From positions 1 through 13,917 of the forward strand of contig CAJVYT010000067.1 in NCBI GenBank assembly GCA_913009765.1: DNA of 13,917 nt, written 5' to 3'. How positions within the stretch are numbered: position 1 is the first letter of the stretch; the number at the start of each line of letters is the position of its first letter. Made by a program: the position numbers and the translations under genes. A model generated the notes under the pieces. That model had not been told where the DNA came from. It ran no database searches and was given only the letters and a program-made list of their open reading frames with translations. Source of the DNA: an uncultured candidate division Zixibacteria bacterium. GTDB taxonomy: Bacteria; Zixibacteria; MSB-5A5; GN15; FEB-12. Positions 6,808 through 13,917 of this stretch are shown piece after piece.

Positions 6808-7628
6808 ATCAGAAAAATTCCTCTATTTCTTTATTGAGTATGTTTACAGATTTCTGGGAACACAGGAACCTTATTCTACAATTGACTAAGCGGGAAGTTA
6901 TAGGCCGTTATCGCGGTTCGGTAATGGGTCTTTTATGGTCATTATTGAATCCCATCCTTATGTTAATTATCTATACCTTTGTATTTAGTGTAGTGCTAAA
7001 TGTGAGATGGGGTGTAGAAACCAGCAATCGAGGCGAGTTCGCAGTTGTGTTATTTGCGGGTTTAATTATCCATGGATTGTTCGCAGAGTGTGTGAATCGT
7101 GCTCCATCCCTGATACTCAGTAACGTGAACTATGTTAAAAAAGTTGTTTTTCCGCTTGAAATCTTGCCGTGGGTAGCAATGGGTTCGGCGCTTTTCCATT
7201 CTGTTGTCAGCATATTTGTATTGTTGGTTTTCTATCTGATTCTTCACCTTTATATAAATGTTACTATTTTTTTTCTACCCATTGTTCTTTTCCCATTGAT
7301 ATTATTGACAATGGGCGTGTCGTGGTTTCTTGCATCAATGGGGGTGTATTTACGCGATGTTAGTCACACTACGGGTATTGTCACTACAGCAATGTTGTTT
7401 CTAGCGCCGATCTTCTATCCAATCACAGCACTTCCTGAGGCCTATCGTTCGTTTATATATTTAAATCCATTAACTTTCGTGATTGAGCAGATACGCAATA
7501 TTCTGATCTGGGGCAAACAGCCAGATTGGGCTGAACTGAGTATATATTTTGTTGTTAGCCTTATAGTGGCCTGGTTAGGTCTATTTTGGTTTAAAAAAAC
7601 ACGTAGAGGATTTGCAGATGTCCTCTGA
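6804..7628 (+). CDS. wzm: Polysaccharide ABC exporter permease (Wzm-like)
   Basis: A 274-residue ABC-2 type integral inner-membrane protein that would form a homodimeric channel and, with the ATPase encoded at 8437, export a lipid-linked polysaccharide. An amphipathic N-terminal part (EHRNLILQLTKREVIGRYRG, about 19-38) precedes approximately six hydrophobic segments near 46-66, 80-96, 123-150, 154-176, 188-209 and 244-264. The tract LLWSLLNPI and the YLRDVSHTTGIVTTAMLFLAPIFYPI region are typical of the Wzm/RfbA/KpsM group. The start is GTG at 6804, with GGGAG 8 nt upstream; no better in-frame ATG is available without losing conserved sequence. The gene is preceded by a decayed copy of its own 5' end. 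Confidence 0.92.
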   Translation: MNQKNSSISLLSMFTDFWEHRNLILQLTKREVIGRYRGSVMGLLWSLLNPILMLIIYTFVFSVVLNVRWGVETSNRGEFAVVLFAGLIIHGLFAECVNRAPSLILSNVNYVKKVVFPLEILPWVAMGSALFHSVVSIFVLLVFYLILHLYINVTIFFLPIVLFPLILLTMGVSWFLASMGVYLRDVSHTTGIVTTAMLFLAPIFYPITALPEAYRSFIYLNPLTFVIEQIRNILIWGKQPDWAELSIYFVVSLIVAWLGLFWFKKTRRGFADVL

Positions 7629-7731
7629 GACAAGACAAATAAGTATAAGGATGAAATATTAGTATATTATAAAAGAAATACAGACTTAAATTTGATAATA
7701 ATTCTATATATCCACAGGTATAATTAGCATA

Positions 7732-8382
7732 ATGTTATTGTGTAAATATTTCGTATTCATTCATTTCCCTCGGGCCGGTGGGACCTTTATCCGAGAGACA
7801 CTGAAAAAACATATCTCTGACGATTGGGGTATGGTGGTAAATCCAGGTCATGCAACGGTGCTTGATATCCCAGATCAGTATCGTGCAATCCCAAAGTTTG
7901 GTCTTATACGTAATCCATGGGACTGGTATGTATCATTCTATTCTTGGTGGCGCGCAATGTCAGTAATAGATCCAAAGTCTCTCGAAGGTCATATTCTAGG
8001 TATAGCTAATGAAAATACCGATAATGATTTCAGGACGTATATTCTAAATCTTATGGATAATCCAACATTGGTGAACTTAAATATTGGCCCACTAACATGG
8101 GTATACATGATGATTTATGGGCTCACTCCAGAAACTCTTTTTGAGAACCCAGAAAATGCCAAGATTAAGAAATTTGAAGAACTACGAAAAGAGCTATTAG
8201 AAATATTAGAATCTACAAATGCGCCGATATCCGAGATATTAAGGCAGGAAATACTTAAGAATCCTCCAATGAATAATTTCAAGAGAACTGCTTATCAAGA
8301 CTATTACGACGATGAGCTGAGAGAGATCGTTGCCCATAGAGATCGTGTAATCATCGATAAGTACGGCTATTCATATGAATAG
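7732..8382 (+). CDS. Sulfotransferase-like protein between wzm and wzt
   Basis: A 216-residue cytoplasmic protein. HFPRAGGTF at 11-19 (after a hydrophobic strand YFVFI) matches the 5'-phosphosulfate-binding loop of PAPS-dependent sulfotransferases, and IRNPWDWYVSFYSWW at 59-73 matches their 3'-phosphate-binding region (R60, S68). Such proteins usually transfer sulfate from PAPS to a carbohydrate hydroxyl, but the P-loop-like fold alone does not prove that activity. The length is short but within range for bacterial members. It lies 103 nt after wzm and 54 nt before wzt, an unusual position inside an export pair. The surrounding sequence is AT-rich, unlike the rml genes. The ATG at 7732 lacks a strong ribosome binding site. 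Confidence 0.72.
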   Translation: MLLCKYFVFIHFPRAGGTFIRETLKKHISDDWGMVVNPGHATVLDIPDQYRAIPKFGLIRNPWDWYVSFYSWWRAMSVIDPKSLEGHILGIANENTDNDFRTYILNLMDNPTLVNLNIGPLTWVYMMIYGLTPETLFENPENAKIKKFEELRKELLEILESTNAPISEILRQEILKNPPMNNFKRTAYQDYYDDELREIVAHRDRVIIDKYGYSYE

Positions 8383-8436
8383 TAATATTTCTTATAGCGG
8401 TATGGTGTTCAGTAAAAATAGTTACGAGGTGTATCG

Positions 8437-9822
8437 ATGACTTCAGGCCCTGTTATTCAGTGCTGCAATATAGGGAAGCGCTACCAAATTTATGATAAAC
8501 CCCAGGATCGGCTAAAACAGTCTCTATGGCGAGGGCGGAAGCAGTATTTCAGAGAGTTTTGGGCATTATATGATGTGTCTATTGAAATAGGACGTGGAGA
8601 ATCAGTTGGAATAGTCGGGCGTAATGGTGCGGGTAAATCCACATTGTTACAGATTATATGTGGGATCTTAACTCCCACAAAGGGTAAAGTTACCGTCAAC
8701 GGGAGACTCTCGGCATTATTGGAGTTGGGGTCAGGTTTTAACTATGAATTTACGGGCAGAGAAAATGTAACCATCAGCTGTGCATTAATGGGACTGACGA
8801 GAGAAGAAACTAATGCCCGTATGGAAGACATACTCGCTTTTGCCAATATAGGTGAGTTTATTGATCAACCTATCAAGACATATTCCAGCGGGATGGTAAT
8901 CAGGTTGGCATTTGCCGTTAGTATCTGTGTTGACCCCGATATTTTTATTGTCGATGAGGCGCTTGCTGTTGGTGATGTAGCATTTCAACGTAAATGTTTT
9001 ATGCGGCTGCAAGAAATTAAGGAAAAAGGAGCGACTATTCTTTTTGTGACGCACTCTCCAGATATAATTGTAGAGTTCTGCGATAGGGCTTTTCTTCTCG
9101 AACATGGTGAGCTATTGCTTTCCGGGGATCCTCAAATTATTGTCTCGAAATATCAACAATTAGTATATGCTGCTCCTGACAGACAAGAATCTTTGCGTGA
9201 GGAAATAAGAAACCTCAATGCCTCCCTAATACCAGAGCCAATATCCGAGCCTGATGGGAATGAAGAATTCAAACGCGTTGGGACGCAACCGTCTGTAGGG
9301 GTAGATTACTATGATCCCGATTTGATAGCAGAAAGTACGATATCGTATGAACATCAAGGTGCTCAAATTGAGAACTCTCGCATCCTTACAACAGATGGGA
9401 ATCAGGTTAATGTGCTAAAGAGAGGAGTGGAATATATATATTGCTATGATGTTCGCTTTTATCAGCCCGCAACTGCCGTCAGATTCGGAATGGCTATAAA
9501 GACGACAAGTGGCTTTGAGCTAGGAGGATCGTCAACTTCAACACTGAGGGACGCAATCAAATATGTAGATGCAGGATCAAATGTTAGCGTGAGTTTTCGT
9601 TTTAGAGCATTGTTATCTCCGGGAGTATATTTTATAAACGCAGGATCTACTGGTATCAGGGATGGAGAACCCTGTATTCTGCATCGAATTATTGATGCTA
9701 TTGTGTTTAGAATAGAATACGAGAATGCTGTACCTCTGGCAGGTATTGTTGATTTTGGTATTAAACCAACCGTAAAAATTAATAGTCCAACCATAAATCA
9801 TGAAGATACTTCTATCAGCTAA
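8437..9822 (+). CDS. wzt: Polysaccharide ABC exporter ATPase with C-terminal recognition domain (Wzt-like)
   Basis: A 461-residue cytoplasmic ATPase that powers export through the Wzm channel. The nucleotide-binding domain spans about 1-240: Walker A GRNGAGKST at 61-69, the signature TYSSGM at 148-153, Walker B IFIVDE at 169-174, and the switch histidine H206 in FVTHS. After a polar linker (about 240-295) comes a beta-rich C-terminal domain, about 300-445, with STISYEHQGAQIENSRILTT and LLSPGVYFINAGS, as in Wzt proteins whose C-terminal domain binds the modified non-reducing end of the O-polysaccharide before export. GAGGTG at 8426-8431 is a good ribosome binding site for the ATG. The presence of this domain suggests a chain whose terminal modification licenses export. 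Confidence 0.94.
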   Translation: MTSGPVIQCCNIGKRYQIYDKPQDRLKQSLWRGRKQYFREFWALYDVSIEIGRGESVGIVGRNGAGKSTLLQIICGILTPTKGKVTVNGRLSALLELGSGFNYEFTGRENVTISCALMGLTREETNARMEDILAFANIGEFIDQPIKTYSSGMVIRLAFAVSICVDPDIFIVDEALAVGDVAFQRKCFMRLQEIKEKGATILFVTHSPDIIVEFCDRAFLLEHGELLLSGDPQIIVSKYQQLVYAAPDRQESLREEIRNLNASLIPEPISEPDGNEEFKRVGTQPSVGVDYYDPDLIAESTISYEHQGAQIENSRILTTDGNQVNVLKRGVEYIYCYDVRFYQPATAVRFGMAIKTTSGFELGGSSTSTLRDAIKYVDAGSNVSVSFRFRALLSPGVYFINAGSTGIRDGEPCILHRIIDAIVFRIEYENAVPLAGIVDFGIKPTVKINSPTINHEDTSIS

Positions 9823-9854
9823 ACAAATATTCTTTTTTTTGGCTGATATCTTCA
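9801..9854. repeat. Imperfect inverted repeat spanning the wzt stop codon
   Basis: TATCAGC (9813-9819) pairs with GCTGATA (9842-9848), and after a 6-nt bulge TGAAGA (9801-9806) pairs with TCTTCA (9849-9854), giving 13 pairs. The wzt stop codon TAA (9820-9822) and a run of T (to 9840) lie in the loop. The T-run is not after the stem, so this is not a normal intrinsic terminator for the + strand. It might act in mRNA stability or as a partial attenuator between wzt and the following gene. Confidence 0.4.
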
Positions 9855-9865
9855 GATAAATTTAT

Positions 9866-11182
9866 ATGGAAGAGACACTTCAAGAGCAACGCACCATTGT
9901 GATCCTCGGAATGCATCGAAGTGGTACTTCGGCAATAACTAGGGTAATTAATTATCTCGGTGTGGATCTTGGGCCTTCGCTTTTGTCAGATTCAGAGGAC
10001 AATGAGACCGGTTTTTGGGAACATACTGAGATTGTCCAGCTTAACGAGTGGCTTTTACAGATATCAGGATCATGTTGGGAGGATGTGTGTCTGTTACCGG
10101 CGGAATGGTGGCGTAGTGAGGCAATTGTACCAATAAAGCAGGCGATGATAGAGATCATAAAAAAAGATTTCTCAATGTCTCCATTATGGGCAATTAAAGA
10201 CCCGAGGATATGTCGAGTGTTGCCAGTGTGGCATTCGATTTTCACTGAAATATCAGTTATACCGCTTTATCTAATCGTAGTACGAGATCCCAGAGAGATA
10301 GCAAGTTCCCTGATGAAACGCAATAGTTTTACTCTGGAAAAATCATACTTACTCTGGGTAACTTATATGTTCGAGGCAGAACGCTGGACACGTGGACATA
10401 ATCGCGTATTTATAAGTTATAAGGACTTACTTGATGATTGGCGTGAGGTAGTAGAAATTATTGAAAATAGTATGCAGATCCAGTGGCCAGTTCGAAAATT
10501 GGAAATTGAGCATAAAATTGATGATTTTCTGGATCCAGCATTACGACATCACAAAACAACTCAAAATTTAAAGGAATCTGATCTAAATATTGATATTAGA
10601 CTTGCACAGGTTGTTTGTGGGCTATATCGCGCATTAACTGCAGAGTGCGAATGGAGTAAAGGCAAATCAAGATCTGCACTTTCAGAATATTTCGATGAAG
10701 TAATTGTAACGAAGCAAAATCTGCTTAACAAAACTTGTCGGAAGATAGTCAGTAGTCCAGATCAACAACATTTAGAAAATACTACAAAGATGATTGCCGC
10801 CTATTTTAATAGCCTTAATAAAGAAGTTACATTGATTATACCTACTCGCAGTAGAGAGGATGAAACTATCGTATTTATTGAAGATATGGTTGAGAAAATG
10901 AAGAGTACCAATACTGAGGTTATTATTTTGCACGACTGTACAAGAAATCATGAGACTAAAATAAATCTTAAACAGTTAGCTGAGAGACTGAATATTGATA
11001 TTATTGATTACGAAATACCGTTCGATATTACGGTACTAGATAGGCCAAAAGTTAAGTATATTAATATTATTATGCACAACTACCCATATGGACATCTTGC
11101 AATGCTTGCACGTTATGGCAACATAAGTTTTATACCTTCTGACTATGGGACGATTATTTTTATTACATTCGGTAAAGAATGA
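9866..11182 (+). CDS. Sulfotransferase-family protein with extra C-terminal domain
   Basis: A 438-residue protein. The N-terminal part, to about residue 250, is a sulfotransferase-type P-loop domain: VILGMHRSGTSAITRVI at 12-28 holds the 5'-phosphosulfate-binding loop, IKDPRICR at 110-117 follows a strand, and VVRDPREIASSLMKR at 138-152 fits the 3'-phosphate site. Similar GMHRSGTS proteins are common in O-antigen and glycan loci and are generally annotated as sulfotransferases; activity here is inferred. A charged linker leads to an unassigned C-terminal region, about 305-438, that begins like an alpha/beta Rossmann unit (EVTLIIPTRSREDETIVFIE, then EVIILHDCTRN). No clear ribosome binding site is seen. 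The end overlaps the next gene by 4 nt (ATGA), so the two are probably translationally coupled. Confidence 0.75.
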   Translation: MEETLQEQRTIVILGMHRSGTSAITRVINYLGVDLGPSLLSDSEDNETGFWEHTEIVQLNEWLLQISGSCWEDVCLLPAEWWRSEAIVPIKQAMIEIIKKDFSMSPLWAIKDPRICRVLPVWHSIFTEISVIPLYLIVVRDPREIASSLMKRNSFTLEKSYLLWVTYMFEAERWTRGHNRVFISYKDLLDDWREVVEIIENSMQIQWPVRKLEIEHKIDDFLDPALRHHKTTQNLKESDLNIDIRLAQVVCGLYRALTAECEWSKGKSRSALSEYFDEVIVTKQNLLNKTCRKIVSSPDQQHLENTTKMIAAYFNSLNKEVTLIIPTRSREDETIVFIEDMVEKMKSTNTEVIILHDCTRNHETKINLKQLAERLNIDIIDYEIPFDITVLDRPKVKYINIIMHNYPYGHLAMLARYGNISFIPSDYGTIIFITFGKE

Positions 11183-12294
11183 ACACCATAGTTTCTGCGA
11201 TTATTATTAATTATAATGCAGCCCATCTCACAACTCGTGCAGTATCGTCCATTGTTGATGATAAAGATAATACTAATGTTGAAGTTATTGTTGTAGATAA
11301 TTCAGAGTCTCATTCTGAGAGTGATATCTTACGTAAATTAATCAATGCCAATGTTAAAATAATTGTTAATGAAAAAAATATAGGGTTTGGTAGAGCATGT
11401 AATCATGCCTACAAGGCAGCCGAAGGTAAATATATACTATTGCTTAATCCCGATGCTTACTTATTACATGGTACTTTATCAAAACTAGTAGACTTTCTAG
11501 AAAATAATACACGTGCAGGGGCTGTGTGCCCGCGCATATATTGGGATGATGAGAGGATTTTTCTGCTTCCGCCAACATACAAATATTCACCATTTGATTG
11601 TATTCGAGACCAACTATTTCATAGCTCCAGCTGGTTATTACAACTTTACTCGCAACGGCATAGACATCGCACAATAAGAATTCTACGCATGGATAGACCG
11701 TCGAAACAATCCAGCTTATCAGGTGGTCTGGTCTTAATTAGCAGAGAGGCTATAGAATCAAGCGGAGGATTGTTTGACGCACGATTCTTTATGTATTTTG
11801 AGGACGCAGATCTCTTCCGGCGGGTTCGTGCAAATCATTACCATTTATATATGGAACCCAGTGCTCTGGCTGTACATAATTATAACCAGTGCGGTAACAA
11901 TATATCTGATAATAAAAGAATATATATGCATGAAGCACATAAAAACTATCTGAATAAATATGACCCACATGGATGGGCGCGTTATATATGTAAAATATTG
12001 AGCAATGTTTTACCAAAAGCATCACTACCCATTTCGAAGTATCTGGGGGTTCTGACAAAACCACCAGTATTTCCAATAAACTTTGGTACAGATAATGAAT
12101 GGTTAATGGAATGGAGCCCGAATCCGAACCTTATACCATCTGCGGTCCATTTTGGGAGCGGCTATCCCGCAGTATTCCCTGAAGAAGCATGGAAACTTCT
12201 GGGGCCTGGCAGGTATTATGTACGATTTGGTAATATAGAAAAATTTTATTTAGATTGTACATGGCATTGGGATATCCAGAATCAGCATGAATAA
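11179..12294 (+). CDS. Family 2 glycosyltransferase (rhamnosyltransferase-like)
   Basis: A 371-residue protein whose first 240 residues form a GT2 (GT-A fold) catalytic domain: AIIINYNAAHLTTRAVSSI at 7-25, VIVVDNSES at 36-44, EKNIGFGRACNHA at 65-77, the nucleotide-sugar-binding NPDAY at 90-94 in place of a strict DXD, SGGLVLISRE at 181-190, and FFMYFEDADLFRRV at 203-216 with the likely catalytic acidic pair. This architecture is common in rhamnosyltransferases, fitting the neighbouring rml genes, but donor and acceptor cannot be deduced. The last roughly 95 residues (PINFGTDNEWLMEWS, LGPGRYYVRFGN, CTWHWDI) are beta-rich and not part of the catalytic fold. It overlaps genes on both sides, by 4 nt upstream and 8 nt downstream. 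Confidence 0.88.
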   Translation: MNTIVSAIIINYNAAHLTTRAVSSIVDDKDNTNVEVIVVDNSESHSESDILRKLINANVKIIVNEKNIGFGRACNHAYKAAEGKYILLLNPDAYLLHGTLSKLVDFLENNTRAGAVCPRIYWDDERIFLLPPTYKYSPFDCIRDQLFHSSSWLLQLYSQRHRHRTIRILRMDRPSKQSSLSGGLVLISREAIESSGGLFDARFFMYFEDADLFRRVRANHYHLYMEPSALAVHNYNQCGNNISDNKRIYMHEAHKNYLNKYDPHGWARYICKILSNVLPKASLPISKYLGVLTKPPVFPINFGTDNEWLMEWSPNPNLIPSAVHFGSGYPAVFPEEAWKLLGPGRYYVRFGNIEKFYLDCTWHWDIQNQHE

Positions 12295-13732
12295 GTGTAC
12301 AATATACACAATACGTGAATACGTAAAGGTATTCTCGAGAGTATGTGGTGTTGATGACCTACATAGTGGTTTTCTTTTAGATCCAAACTGGTCTTTGGCT
12401 GCCTCGCAAGATTATGCGAGGAAAGTACTGTACGAACAGCTCCCCTCCCATAACCAGAAAATACTCAAAGTAGGAGTTGGCTTTGGACCCGCTTCTGTAG
12501 AGTTAACAAAATATGGTCACAGAGTGACTGCAATCTCATCTAATGAAGAAGAAATTAACTATGTAAAGGATATAGGTATAAAAGATCTTTTCACTTTAAG
12601 GCATAGTAGCTATGAAGATGAGCCTAAATCCGAAAATGATTTAATTATATATCATGAGCCTTGGCACAAGATTCCTGAGTATATTTTATTTGGACATGGG
12701 CGAGATTTATTACGTAAAGAGGGTTATATAGTGATTCTGGATAAGGTATCACTAAATAGTACAGGTTGTACTTACTCGTCAATCAGCAAAAGGAAAACAT
12801 ATATTAACCAGGCACAGCGTGCTGGTTATGATTTAGTAGAAGAGAAAGATTATACGAGTCTGGTTGCATCATACACGCACCGTATAATTGAAAAATTACA
12901 ACAGTATAGGTCGAAGGTAAACTATGAAGAATGTAACGAATCCCAGATCATAGCTTCTCTTATTGATATGTACTCATTACATAAGGGATTATTTAATAAT
13001 GACGAAATAGCGTATCGCTTTCTATGTTTCAAACGAAGTGGCGTCAGATCAGGAGCCTACATACGTCCTTATCGAGATGGTGATAAAGAGAAAATAAATG
13101 AACTATTCCAGAATGTATTCCAGCAAGACCAGAACCATATATGGGACTGGAAATTTTGCGTACGCAACAGCAAACCATATGCAATACTGGCTTTCAGAGA
13201 GGGGAAGTTAATAGCCCAGTACACTGGATTACAACGAGATTTTTATATAAAAGGCAAGAAGGTATCCAGCGTTCAAGTATGCGATATTATGGTTGACAAA
13301 GGGGCCCGAGGTCAAAGGAAACTGGATGGAGCATTTGCTGGTACTGCAAAAACATTCATTGAGATGTATATGGGAAAGAATAAAGCTTTTGAATTCTCAT
13401 ATGGCTTCCCAAGTAGGCGCCATCTTAAACTAGGAATTATACTTGGGCTGTATGATGAAGTTTGTTCCTTTTGGAGCTTTGGAAAAACTGATCTGAGATC
13501 ATACAAGAGCTTTGCATGGCATATCAAGCCCTGTACTGATTGGCCGCTGACTAAGAGATGGTTGTCTCACTTATGGAAAAAAATGCGTGATGATTTTAAA
13601 CATGATGCATTAGGTTCACGCGATATAGATTACATGAAGTGGCGTTATAAAGATCACCCGGTTTATAATTATTTGTTTCTAATATTAAAAATACGTACAT
13701 TACCAACACCAAAAGCCATAGCAATAGTGCGT
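12287..13732 (+). CDS. Methyltransferase-like / GNAT acyltransferase fusion, truncated at the contig end
   Basis: At least 482 genuine residues, with the 3' end missing. The N-terminal domain (about 25-205) resembles class I SAM-dependent methyltransferases: KVGVGFGPASVELTKYGHRV at 61-80 has the glycine-rich SAM-binding motif, and YHEPWHKIP and LRKEGYIVILDKV sit where motifs II/III are expected. From about residue 253 (SGAYIRPYRDGDKEKINELF, then VFQ and IWDWKF) it is a GNAT-type acyltransferase domain of the kind found in polysaccharide-modifying proteins; RGQRKLDGAF at 341-350 may be part of the acyl-CoA pyrophosphate-binding loop. It overlaps the glycosyltransferase gene by 8 nt. The reading frame continues for 12 codons into adapter sequence (to a TGA at 13769-13771); those residues are artefactual. 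Confidence 0.8.
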
Positions 13733-13798
13733 AGATCGGAAGAGCACACGTCTGAACTCCAGTCACACTGATATATCTCGTATGCCGTCTTCTGCTTG
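13733..13798 (+). other. Illumina TruSeq adapter with index (sequencing artefact)
   Basis: The stretch begins with AGATCGGAAGAGC, continues through the standard read-1 adapter to 13766, carries the index ACTGATAT at 13767-13774 (as I recall, TruSeq index 25), and ends with ATCTCGTATGCCGTC (13775-13789) and TTCTGCTTG (13790-13798), the P7 flow-cell end. This is untrimmed adapter read-through, not genomic DNA. It encodes RSEEHTSELQSH in the frame of the preceding gene. Confidence 0.99.
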
Positions 13799-13917
13799 AA
13801 AAAAAAAAAAATCTCTTTTTCTTTCTTTTTTTTCACCTCTTTCTTCACATCTCATCCCTCCTCCCTCTCCCTCAACCCTTTCTGCTTCTCCACTTTCTCC
13901 TTCCCCTCCCCCCCCCC
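13799..13917. other. Poly-A run and low-complexity T/C tail after the adapter (artefact)
   Basis: Thirteen A follow the P7 end (13799-13811), then about 106 bases almost entirely of T and C, ending in a run of C. Such base calls are expected once a sequencer reads past the end of the adapter. No biological feature should be assigned here. Confidence 0.95.

Noticed and set aside
7692..7731. Promoter TTGATA ... TATAAT directly before the 7732 gene
   Set aside because: The spacer is 21 nt, too long for a standard sigma-70 promoter, and the -10 box is only 7 nt before the start codon. The sequence is very AT-rich, so such matches are expected by chance.
8785..9105. 106-codon minus-strand open frame inside wzt
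   Set aside because: It is opposite to well-conserved ABC ATPase motifs, has no recognisable domain, and is a compositional shadow.
1..13732. CRISPR array, tRNA or rRNA gene
   Set aside because: No regularly spaced short repeats and no cloverleaf or conserved rRNA segments were seen on either strand.
13812..13917. Polypyrimidine tract as a biological element
   Set aside because: It follows adapter and poly-A, so it is sequencer output beyond the end of the fragment.

Overview
This window looks like a contig from an uncultured or draft-quality Gram-negative bacterium, most likely a beta- or gammaproteobacterium. That reading rests on a four-gene dTDP-L-rhamnose operon of proteobacterial type, an ABC-transporter (Wzm/Wzt) O-antigen or capsule export system, a DUF4160/DUF2442 pair, and REP-like AACCCCAAC/GTTGGGGTT palindromes. 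No 16S rRNA or other marker is present, so the genus cannot be named. The right end is not biological. From position 13733 it is an Illumina TruSeq-type adapter with index, then poly-A and low-complexity T/C sequence, so genuine DNA ends at about 13732.

Layout. (1) 1-1815 is accessory, decayed DNA. Two diverged copies of a direct repeat (1-64 and 787-850) bracket a small overlapping DUF4160/DUF2442 pair that resembles a toxin-antitoxin module. Next come several REP-like palindromes, a fragment of an IS91/ISCR-type transposase, and about 460 bp with no convincing gene. (2) 1816-2811 is a nucleotide-sugar epimerase/dehydratase of the extended SDR family. (3) 3068-6631 is rmlB-rmlA-rmlC-rmlD, preceded by a TATAAT box set inside a nested dyad. 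(4) 6673-9822 is the export module: a decayed second copy of the start of wzm, intact wzm, a small sulfotransferase-like gene, and wzt with a C-terminal substrate-recognition domain. (5) 9866-13732 is a tightly overlapping trio: a second sulfotransferase-like protein with an extra C-terminal domain, a family 2 glycosyltransferase, and a methyltransferase-GNAT fusion truncated by the contig end.

All genes from 1816 onward lie on the + strand and make one coherent surface-polysaccharide locus. RmlABCD supply dTDP-L-rhamnose, the GT2 enzyme probably adds sugars to a lipid-linked chain, and Wzm/Wzt export it across the inner membrane. Two sulfotransferase-like proteins and a methyltransferase/acyltransferase may decorate or cap the chain. 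The most interesting biological idea is a rhamnose-containing, possibly sulfated polysaccharide whose modifying gene sits between wzm and wzt, with the Wzt C-terminal domain perhaps reading the modification. That is inference from gene content and motifs only.
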